Under the pieces are notes generated by a model. That model saw nothing but the letters and a program-made list of their open reading frames with translations. It searched no databases and was not told the DNA's origin. Positions 6,493-11,632 of a stretch of DNA of 11,632 nucleotides are shown piece after piece (the first letter of the stretch is position 1; each line of letters opens with the position of its first letter). The stretch covers positions 1 to 11,632 of the forward strand of contig JAKQNL010000134.1 in the NCBI GenBank assembly GCA_029565815.1. Reading direction: 5' to 3'. Source of the DNA: Spirochaetota bacterium. GTDB taxonomy: Bacteria; Spirochaetota; Spirochaetia; Treponematales; UBA12059. Both the position numbers and the translations under genes were made by a program.

Positions 6493-8766
6493 ATGCATAC
6501 GCACCGTAGCTCGGCTCCGCTCCTGGCGGGGCCGTTTTTTTCACCCAAATCCTCCCGAGGCGGAACAAAGCCGATAGCACTGTCGGTGTTTTTATCCGTA
6601 CTGTGTTTAAGCACACCTGGCTGTGTCGGTCCGCACGGACACAGCCCCGAAGCCTGGTTTGCCCTCCTTGCAAGCGGTGCAGAGCTTCCCATCCCGGATG
6701 GACGCGAGCCGGACTACAAAGCCTTATCTGCCCTGGGCGACGGAGCCCTGTTGTTTCTGTCCATGCACGCAAAGGACAGGGGAAAAACAGAACTGGAACA
6801 GGGCTTTTTGTTTGCGTCCATACAGATGGAAAGCGGCCTGTATCAAAGCCGCGCTGCCCAGCTGCTATGGGCACGCCTTTCCGGCCTGTCAGACCCACAG
6901 GCTGCCATACGCTTTGCCCTAGGATCAGGTGGCACACTGGTAGGCCCACAAAAAGCCTGCATCCTGGAAGCACAAGCGCTGTTTGCCCTTGGCCGCTACA
7001 AAGATGTAACCGATGCCGTTTCCCGGTACAGGAAGGCCCAGCCGTCCGACGCGAACAACCCAACGCTTACAGCTCTTGCCGCCGAGGCTTTACTGGCGCT
7101 CGAAGACGAAGCGTGGCTGCAGGAATTCCGAGCGCTCCTTGCAAGTGATGTGCAGCAAGCCCAGTATGAAGCACTGGGCCGATTATCCGCCCGCGCAACG
7201 GGACAAGAGCAGTCCATGGCCCAGGCGCGCTTTTTGGCCGGCACGCGGGACTACGGCGCATCGGTTCGGGTATTTCGTAGACTCATATCGGGAACAGATG
7301 CGCGCATTAGCCCGGCTCAGCTTGCGTCGTTTGCAAAAAGCCTTAATCGGCCAGCCTACTCCGACCTGGCCCGCGCATTTTTGTACGGCTCCCGCGACGA
7401 AGCATACAAGAGCATGTTTGGCCTGGCCGAAGCATCGCAGGCGGAGGCATCCGCCAGCTCGGACCCTGCCATGGCTTACACACGTTCGTACTGGGCTGGC
7501 CGTTTTGCCCGGGAAACCGGAGCATGGGCTGTTGCGGAGCGCATGTTCCGCGACGCAAGCACCCGAGCGCTCAGCCAGGCGGACCTGGATGCTGCCTTGT
7601 GGTACGTGACAGAAGCCGGCAGTAAGCAATCATTAGCCCGGGGCGCCACAGCGCTTATGGAAGCACTGTCCAGAACCAGCAATCCCGGCTCCTTCTCCGA
7701 TGTACTGGAAAGCATTTCCAGAGGGGCTTTGCTTACGGGCAACGGTGAAGCTTTACTAACGCTTGCATCGGCTGCGGACAAGGCAACGGCTGCCGACCGG
7801 GCCAGAATGCAGTACCTGTGCGCGCGCGCGGCAATGGAAGGTATCATCAGCCCAGCAATCCTAAAAGAGCAAGGCTACGAGCCGCAGGAATGGATACGAT
7901 CACGGCTGGAAGCTGCAAGAAACCAGAACGCGGACAGCTGGTACCGCCTGGCTGCCGCGTGGTGGATACAGCCGGATACTGTGCAGAGCGTTGCGCTCAC
8001 CCTGTATGAGCACGGCGATCAAAGCGTGGCAGCATATGGGCCTACGGATGCGCGCCTTTTGTACGCACAAGGCTTGGTTCGCTTTGCGCTCTTTTCCCGC
8101 CTTCGTACCGAGCCGCTTATCAGCATAGACGCAGTGCCAAGCGAACTTATACGGGAGGCTGCAGCCTCTTTGGCCGCACACGAAGCCTGGGCCGATTCGA
8201 TACGGCTGGCTGGAACGCTGGTGCGCAGGCCCGGTGGCGTTGCCGCAGACGGAAGCCTGTTCTGGCCAAGGCCGTGGCCGGATCTGTTTGAAAAAGCATC
8301 CGCCGACAGCGGCATTGCTCAGCACATACTGTATGCGCTTGCACGTTCGGAAAGCCTCTTTCAGCCGGCGGTGGTATCCATGGCCGGAGCTGTCGGCCTT
8401 ACCCAGCTCATGCCGGCTACAGCGGAAGAAACTGCAGGCCGGCTGCGTATCGAATCATATACACTGACTGAGCCCTGGGACAATCTGATGCTCGGCTCGT
8501 CGTACCTGAAGCGCATGCTCAGTGCGGTGGATGGTCGGCTTTTGGAAGCGGTATACGCGTACAACGCAGGGCTTTCACGGGCGCGATCCTGGAAAGCTCG
8601 GGCAAAAACCATGGCTTTGGACCTGTTGCTGGAAACGCTCGATTACGAGGAAACCCGCCAGTACGGCCGGAATATAGCGACAGCTTCCATCATGTATGCA
8701 AGCCTGTACGGCGGCCAGGACCCGGCCCAGCTTATGAGCATTGTTATGACCGGTTCTGTGGATTAG
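6493..8766 (+). CDS. Slt70-like lytic transglycosylase
   Basis: Lytic transglycosylases cut the glycan strands of peptidoglycan, making 1,6-anhydro-muropeptides. This 757-residue protein has a long alpha-superhelical region of TPR-like helix pairs (residues about 60-590), as in Slt70. A C-terminal SLT domain follows with the catalytic Glu (ALARSESLF, E620), GLTQLMPAT, AYNAG (689-693) and ETRQYGRNI. These match family 1 transglycosylases. The N-terminus has a hydrophobic stretch ending in LCLSTPGC (Cys 44), a possible lax lipobox, so it may be a lipoprotein; the ~43-residue leader is long. ATG 6493 is chosen for the AGGA 5 bases upstream; the open frame extends back into the SBD-LysM gene but has no ribosome binding site there. 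An intrinsic terminator sits in codons 7-17, which is odd. Confidence 0.88.
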   Translation: MHTHRSSAPLLAGPFFSPKSSRGGTKPIALSVFLSVLCLSTPGCVGPHGHSPEAWFALLASGAELPIPDGREPDYKALSALGDGALLFLSMHAKDRGKTELEQGFLFASIQMESGLYQSRAAQLLWARLSGLSDPQAAIRFALGSGGTLVGPQKACILEAQALFALGRYKDVTDAVSRYRKAQPSDANNPTLTALAAEALLALEDEAWLQEFRALLASDVQQAQYEALGRLSARATGQEQSMAQARFLAGTRDYGASVRVFRRLISGTDARISPAQLASFAKSLNRPAYSDLARAFLYGSRDEAYKSMFGLAEASQAEASASSDPAMAYTRSYWAGRFARETGAWAVAERMFRDASTRALSQADLDAALWYVTEAGSKQSLARGATALMEALSRTSNPGSFSDVLESISRGALLTGNGEALLTLASAADKATAADRARMQYLCARAAMEGIISPAILKEQGYEPQEWIRSRLEAARNQNADSWYRLAAAWWIQPDTVQSVALTLYEHGDQSVAAYGPTDARLLYAQGLVRFALFSRLRTEPLISIDAVPSELIREAAASLAAHEAWADSIRLAGTLVRRPGGVAADGSLFWPRPWPDLFEKASADSGIAQHILYALARSESLFQPAVVSMAGAVGLTQLMPATAEETAGRLRIESYTLTEPWDNLMLGSSYLKRMLSAVDGRLLEAVYAYNAGLSRARSWKARAKTMALDLLLETLDYEETRQYGRNIATASIMYASLYGGQDPAQLMSIVMTGSVD
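6512..6541 (+). terminator. Intrinsic terminator after the SBD-LysM gene, inside the start of the transglycosylase ORF
   Basis: A 9-base-pair GC-rich stem (6512-6520 with 6526-6534, one G-T pair) with a 5-base loop is followed directly by seven T residues. This is a textbook intrinsic terminator placed 27 bases after the SBD-LysM stop codon. It falls within the first codons of the chosen transglycosylase frame, so that gene would need read-through, its own start elsewhere, or translation-linked antitermination. Confidence 0.75.
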
Positions 8767-9149
8767 GCCGCTACCGACACGAGCATGCCCGGCACAACGC
8801 CAACGGGCTTTGCATAGGACAAGCTATCCGATACCAGGGCTTTGTGTAGCTGCTCGCCGTAGCTCTGGATCTGTGCGTCAACGTCGCTTGTGTTCATTTC
8901 ATTCTGGCTACTGTGGGAACGGGTAGCGCCCCGGGCGCTTTTTAGCCTATCGATGAGCGTATCCAGAATTTTTAGCTTATCCAGCGCGTATGCGGACGCA
9001 GAGCCGCCTGCCGCCACGGTTCCGGCCACATGCTTGAAATTAGCATACGGAAGCTGGGCAGCCGAAACGGGAACAGCCACCCGGCCGGATGCTAGCGTTG
9101 CGCTGTACAGGTATGCGTACGGTATCTCGTTGGAAACTTTTGTGTTCAT
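8763..9149 (-). CDS. Hypothetical 128-residue protein with a candidate FliA promoter
   Basis: I do not recognise the family. The protein is soluble with no signal peptide. It begins MNTKVSNEIPYAYLYSATLA, contains a helical stretch KLKILDTLIDRLKS near residues 58-71, a central QNEM segment, and a C-terminal region SLSYAKPVGVVPGMLVSVAA. Its stop codon overlaps the stop of the convergent transglycosylase (shared TTAG, 8763-8766), so there is no space for a terminator between the two genes. ATG 9149 is chosen for GGAG 9 bases upstream; a GTG at 9179 would also lie in frame but has no ribosome binding site. A FliA-like promoter precedes it, so a motility link is inferred only from that. Confidence 0.75.
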   Translation of the reverse strand: MNTKVSNEIPYAYLYSATLASGRVAVPVSAAQLPYANFKHVAGTVAAGGSASAYALDKLKILDTLIDRLKSARGATRSHSSQNEMNTSDVDAQIQSYGEQLHKALVSDSLSYAKPVGVVPGMLVSVAA

Positions 9150-9169
9150 GTGCAGACACTCCACTAAGA

Positions 9170-9197
9170 GTATCGGCACAAAGTGAATGAATATTTA
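9170..9197 (-). promoter_or_regulatory. Candidate sigma-28 (FliA) promoter of the 128-residue gene
   Basis: On the minus strand TAAA (9197-9194) is followed by 16 bases and GCCGATAC (9177-9170), 7 of 8 to the FliA -10 consensus GCCGATAA. The consensus spacer is 15, so this is one base long. It lies in an AT-rich gap just before the gene, and no good sigma-70 -35 box fits there. Transcription would start about 9163, leaving a leader of roughly 14 bases that begins with the ribosome binding site. Confidence 0.45.
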
Positions 9198-9224
9198 TCA
9201 AACCAATTTCAAAAGCTATTAGGG

Positions 9225-9252
9225 ACCTCTAAAAACTTGAGTTTTTAGAGGT
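9225..9252 (-). terminator. Stem-loop after the Sua5-like gene
   Basis: A perfect 12-base-pair inverted repeat (9225-9236 with 9241-9252) with a TTGA loop lies 5 bases beyond the stop of the synthase gene. The arms are AT-rich at their centre, with AAAAAC pairing with GTTTTT. No T tract follows the stem on the minus strand, so it may be a terminator or an RNA 3' end stabiliser. It is nearly symmetric and would form on either strand. Confidence 0.5.
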
Positions 9253-9257
9253 TTCCA

Positions 9258-10241
9258 TTAGTCTTTTACCGATGCCTTGTACAGGCGGTCGTTCACCGCC
9301 CTGCCTATGCCGCAGTCCGGCAGGCGCTCCGCCCACAGTTCCGACCACGATCCTGTATCCAGCTCATGGAGGACGGAAAACAAAACCGCCGCGGCATCTA
9401 CAGGATCGGCGCGAGCAGATAAGTCCACAACACGGCTAAACTTCCCGCTAGCTGTTATGTTCTTATAGCTGGCTGCACCAAAACAGAGTGCCACTGCCAT
9501 AGCGTTTGGACGAGCGCTTGGCAGCGTACCGGAAGCACGCAGGTGTAAGGGTAGCCTAGGCGCGTAATGGCTGGGTAGCTGGCCCGGAGCCCGGGGGCTT
9601 TGCGTGCTCCGGTCAAAGAGCTGCACAGAAGGCAGTAAGAGCGCTAGCTGTTCCATCGATACAGCGCCAGGCCGTAATACCAGAGCCGGGCTTTCGGACA
9701 AGTCCAGCACAGTCGACTCCACGCCTATGGTACAGGGGCCGCCATCCACAATCAGGTCTACGCGCTCGCCCAGCTGGTTTGCAACGTGTTCTGCACGCGT
9801 AGGCGACAGGTAGCCGAATGGGTTTGCGCTTGGCGCGGCCAGTGGCACGCCGGCCAGCTCGATGATGCGCCTGGCTACCGGATGGGAAGGACAGCGGACG
9901 CCAACGGTGGACAGCCCGCTGGTAGCCAGATCGGGCACCCGAGGCTTACGCGGCAGCACCATGGTTAAAGGCCCAGGCCACAAAGCCTCTGCAAGCTGAC
10001 GAGCGTGCGGCAGCGACAGGTCCGCAACCTCGTCGGCATTGTCCGGATTAGCCACATGAACTATGAGCGGATCAAACTGCGGACGGTTTTTCGCTTCGAA
10101 TATTCGGGCAAGCGTTTTAGGTTCCCATACATTGCCGGCCAGGCCATACACCGTTTCCGTGGGAATGGCGACCAGGCCTCCCGAGCGCAGGATATCGGCT
10201 GCCAGGGCCAAGTCGCTTGCACTGGTTCCTACAACGCGCAC
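9258..10241 (-). CDS. sua5: Sua5-type L-threonylcarbamoyladenylate synthase
   Basis: This enzyme makes threonylcarbamoyl-AMP from threonine, bicarbonate and ATP, the first step of the universal tRNA modification t6A at position 37. The 327-residue length indicates the long Sua5 form, not the short TsaC/YrdC. The YrdC domain shows PTETVYGL (residues 27-34), KNRP (51-54) and the APSAN motif (about 135-139). The linker segment PGQLPSHYAP (near 217-226) matches the conserved Sua5 inter-domain SHYAP motif, and a Sua5 C-terminal domain follows. It begins with GTG at 10241, only 3 bases after the purE stop, so it is co-transcribed and translationally coupled to purE. It ends just before a stem-loop. 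Confidence 0.93.
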   Translation of the reverse strand: MRVVGTSASDLALAADILRSGGLVAIPTETVYGLAGNVWEPKTLARIFEAKNRPQFDPLIVHVANPDNADEVADLSLPHARQLAEALWPGPLTMVLPRKPRVPDLATSGLSTVGVRCPSHPVARRIIELAGVPLAAPSANPFGYLSPTRAEHVANQLGERVDLIVDGGPCTIGVESTVLDLSESPALVLRPGAVSMEQLALLLPSVQLFDRSTQSPRAPGQLPSHYAPRLPLHLRASGTLPSARPNAMAVALCFGAASYKNITASGKFSRVVDLSARADPVDAAAVLFSVLHELDTGSWSELWAERLPDCGIGRAVNDRLYKASVKD

Positions 10242-10244
10242 CGC

Positions 10245-10814
10245 TTATGCCTTTTGCCCCGGCGAGCCGGACAAACCCGCCCAGTCGGCTCCGGGTACGC
10301 GATACAGGCGGGGTCCGTCCCGCTCCAGCACAGCTGCTTTAGCTTCCACCTCGGCACGCATGCGGGCCTGGTCATTTTTTACCGCGTCTGCAACGGCTGG
10401 GTCCGCAGTACCAAGGATACGCGCGGCTAGCAGGCCGGCGTTACGGGCGCCGTCCACCGCTACGGTCGCAACGGGTATGCCACCGGGCATCTGTACTATG
10501 GACAAAAGCGAATCCAGCCCGTCCAGCGTTTTGGTCCGTATAGGAACGCCTATTACCGGCACCTCGGTCATGGATGCTGTCATGCCAGGCAAATGAGCTG
10601 CGCCACCGGCCCCGGCAATGATAACCCGTATGCCCCGAGAGCGCGCGTTTGTCGCATACTCATAGAGGCGGTCCGGCGTTCGGTGGGCGGACACAATGCT
10701 CATCTCCCAGGATAGTCCGAGCGCATCCAGGGCATCCGCGGCAGCCTGCATAACCGGCAGGTCGGAATCGCTGCCCATGATAATGCCCACCAGGGGCCGG
10801 TTTGACGTTTTCAT
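10245..10814 (-). CDS. purE: N5-carboxyaminoimidazole ribonucleotide mutase (class I PurE)
   Basis: PurE converts N5-CAIR to CAIR in de novo purine synthesis. The 189-residue product carries the family motifs: [14 protein letters not shown] near the start, [13 protein letters not shown] (class I SAHRTP), [20 protein letters not shown] and [21 protein letters not shown]. Class I enzymes use the PurK product and so normally need PurK, which is not in this window. ATG 10814 is chosen because it aligns with PurE N-termini; longer frames to 10937 would cross the divergent btuF promoter. The -10 box lies 6 bases before this ATG with no ribosome binding site, which suggests a leaderless mRNA. The Sua5-like gene follows 3 bases after the stop. 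Confidence 0.94.
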   Translation of the reverse strand: MKTSNRPLVGIIMGSDSDLPVMQAAADALDALGLSWEMSIVSAHRTPDRLYEYATNARSRGIRVIIAGAGGAAHLPGMTASMTEVPVIGVPIRTKTLDGLDSLLSIVQMPGGIPVATVAVDGARNAGLLAARILGTADPAVADAVKNDQARMRAEVEAKAAVLERDGPRLYRVPGADWAGLSGSPGQKA

Positions 10815-10820
10815 ACATGC

Positions 10821-10850
10821 AGTATACGGACAAGGCATCCGTAAGCTCAA
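10821..10850 (-). promoter_or_regulatory. Promoter of purE, leaderless geometry
   Basis: On the minus strand TTGAGC (10850-10845; 4 of 6) is followed by 18 bases and TATACT (10826-10821; 5 of 6 to TATAAT). Exactly 6 bases separate the -10 box from the ATG at 10814, and no Shine-Dalgarno is present. It lies back to back with the btuF promoter, with the two -35 boxes 14 bases apart. Confidence 0.6.
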
Positions 10851-10864
10851 GCCATCGTACACCC

Positions 10865-10894
10865 TTGACCCTACTGCTTGGCTCTTGGCATACT
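10865..10894 (+). promoter_or_regulatory. Promoter of the cobalamin riboswitch-btuF transcript
   Basis: TTGACC (10865-10870; 5 of 6 to TTGACA) and CATACT (10889-10894; 4 of 6) are separated by 18 bases. Transcription would begin near 10901, about 13 bases before the riboswitch P1 helix, which is the expected arrangement. Confidence 0.5.
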
Positions 10895-10913
10895 CGGGGC
10901 GGCCTTCAATGGC

Positions 10914-11036
10914 CACAGACAGGTGCCCCGGTTCCACAAGCCGGGCAAATGGGGGAATCCGGTTAAATTCCGGAGCTAGCCCGTAACTGTATGCGCCGCT
11001 TAGGTAGCGCGAGCCAGGATACCCTGCCGGTCTGTG
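10914..11036 (+). ncRNA. Cobalamin (vitamin B12) riboswitch aptamer
   Basis: P1 is formed by CACAGAC (10914-10920) pairing perfectly with GTCTGTG (11030-11036). Within it lies the conserved core with GGGAATCC (10953-10960), a P5 hairpin with AAATTCCGG, and GCTAGCCCGTAACTGT (10975-10990; the family pattern ends CCCGCAACTGT). The B12 box AGCCAGGATACCCTGCC (11012-11028) completes the match. Cobalamin riboswitches bind adenosylcobalamin or related cobamides and lower expression of B12 transport or synthesis genes when the vitamin is present. The gene downstream encodes a BtuF-like binding protein, which fits. Confidence 0.92.
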
Positions 11037-11194
11037 TCAGTCGCAACGGAACGCTTCGTGGTACAAGCGTAGAGCGACAGGACCCTGCATCCGTGCCGGG
11101 AACCGTCAATCAACAATTAACCAGAACCGTTCCTCCAACCGCCTTAAGCAAAAGCTTAAAGCGCACTAGCCCGCTTTCGGGCAATTAGGAGGAA
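11037..11194 (+). promoter_or_regulatory. Riboswitch expression platform with anti-Shine-Dalgarno
   Basis: TTCCTCC (11130-11136) is a perfect 7-base complement of GGAGGAA (11188-11194), the btuF ribosome binding site. Pairing would enclose two local hairpins: TTAAGC/GCTTAA (11144-11149 with 11154-11159) and GCCCG/CGGGC (11169-11173 with 11178-11182). Just after the aptamer a hairpin (GTCGC with GCGAC, ACGCTT with AAGCGT, 11039-11077) resembles P13 and holds GGAACG (11048-11053), which could pair with CGTTCC (11128-11133) and free the ribosome binding site. No T tract follows, so control is probably translational. This is a reading of pairings, not a folding result. Confidence 0.55.
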
Positions 11195-11198
11195 GTCC

Positions 11199-11632
11199 AT
11201 GAAAAGGACAGCTGTAGTGTTTCTGGCCCTTGCGCTTGCCGCATCGGCCGCATCGGCCCAGGGGGTATCCTTTAAGGACGCCTTGGGTAGGCAGATAAGC
11301 CTGCCGGCCAAGGCAACCAGGGTTATTTCCCTATCACCTGCAATCACCGAGATCCTGTTCGCAAGCGGAGCCGGGCCGGCAGTCGTCGCGGTTACCAGCT
11401 ACTGCAACTATCCGCAGGCGGCAAATGACCTACCGGAAATTGGCGCGTACAGCGCGGACACCATCAGCGTGGAAGGCATAGTCGCCCTTAAGCCGGACCT
11501 TGTGCTTGGCGAACCGGCCATGCACGGCAAGCTTATCGCCCAGTTCGAGGCGGCCGGCATACGTTTTGCCGCGCTCAAGCTAACTTCTTTCGACGACGTT
11601 TTCGCATCCATAAACACATGCGGCCTTGCTAC
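11199..11632 (+). CDS. btuF: BtuF-like vitamin B12 ABC transporter substrate-binding protein (cut by right edge)
   Basis: The visible 144 codons begin with a signal peptide (MKRTAVVFLALALAASA, cleavage about ASA|QG) and continue into a type III substrate-binding fold. Family features include the opening FKDALGRQISLPAKATRVI, the SLSPAITEILFASGAG stretch and YCNYPQAANDLPEIGAY, typical of BtuF and related Fe-siderophore binding proteins. The riboswitch upstream favours cobalamin over siderophore as ligand. BtuF delivers B12 to the BtuCD permease in the periplasm; the permease genes are expected just beyond the window. AGGAGG (11187-11192) sits 6 bases before ATG 11199. Confidence 0.88.
   Translation, partial: MKRTAVVFLALALAASAASAQGVSFKDALGRQISLPAKATRVISLSPAITEILFASGAGPAVVAVTSYCNYPQAANDLPEIGAYSADTISVEGIVALKPDLVLGEPAMHGKLIAQFEAAGIRFAALKLTSFDDVFASINTCGLA

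Noticed and set aside
6570..6577. GCCGATAG, 7 of 8 to the FliA -10 box
   Set aside because: No TAAA lies at 15-16 bases upstream (the bases there are CCTC) and it falls within coding sequence.
10815..10937. Longer purE start at 10937
   Set aside because: The extra N-terminus matches no PurE and would run through both divergent promoters and into the riboswitch P1.
11169..11182. GCCCG/CGGGC hairpin before btuF as an intrinsic terminator
   Set aside because: The stem is only 5 base pairs and no T tract follows; the ribosome binding site comes directly after, so translational control is the better reading.
1..11632. CRISPR arrays, tRNA, rRNA, insertion sequences or phage genes
   Set aside because: I found no regularly spaced direct repeats, no cloverleaf sequence, no transposase motif and no terminal inverted repeats.

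Overview
This is a bacterial chromosome window of fairly high GC content with a fully packed, ordinary-looking gene layout. There are ten protein genes, two of them cut by the window edges, and one clear cobalamin riboswitch. I see no tRNA, rRNA, insertion sequence, phage gene or CRISPR array. The organism looks like a diderm, motile bacterium because of the periplasmic-type proteins, a Slt70-like murein transglycosylase, a YcgR-like PilZ protein and a candidate FliA promoter. A spirochaete related to Treponema is my best guess, but it rests on general resemblance of the proteins and the lax lipobox, not on a marker gene.

Left part (1-3502, minus strand): a likely operon reading leftwards. 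It runs from a membrane-anchored c-di-GMP-binding PilZ protein, through an exported HEAT-like repeat protein, to the N-terminal part of the DNA-uptake channel ComEC. Middle (3536-8766, plus strand): a CPBP intramembrane protease, a small unknown protein, a SAM methyltransferase whose start overlaps the stop of that small gene, a protein joining a DnaK substrate-binding-like domain to a LysM domain across one membrane segment, and a Slt70-type lytic transglycosylase. The last two form a cell-wall pair, separated by an intrinsic terminator that lies inside the first codons of the transglycosylase.

Right part (8763-10814, minus strand): purE and a Sua5-type threonylcarbamoyl-AMP synthase, tightly coupled. 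A 128-residue unknown protein follows, preceded by a FliA-like promoter. The far right (10865-11632, plus strand) holds a promoter, a B12 riboswitch with an apparent translational expression platform, and the start of a BtuF-like vitamin B12 binding protein.

The three most interesting points are as follows. First, the DnaK-SBD/membrane/LysM architecture. Second, three genes in this window whose -10 box lies exactly 6 bases before the ATG, suggesting leaderless mRNAs. Third, a riboswitch expression platform in which a 7-base anti-Shine-Dalgarno perfectly matches the btuF ribosome binding site.
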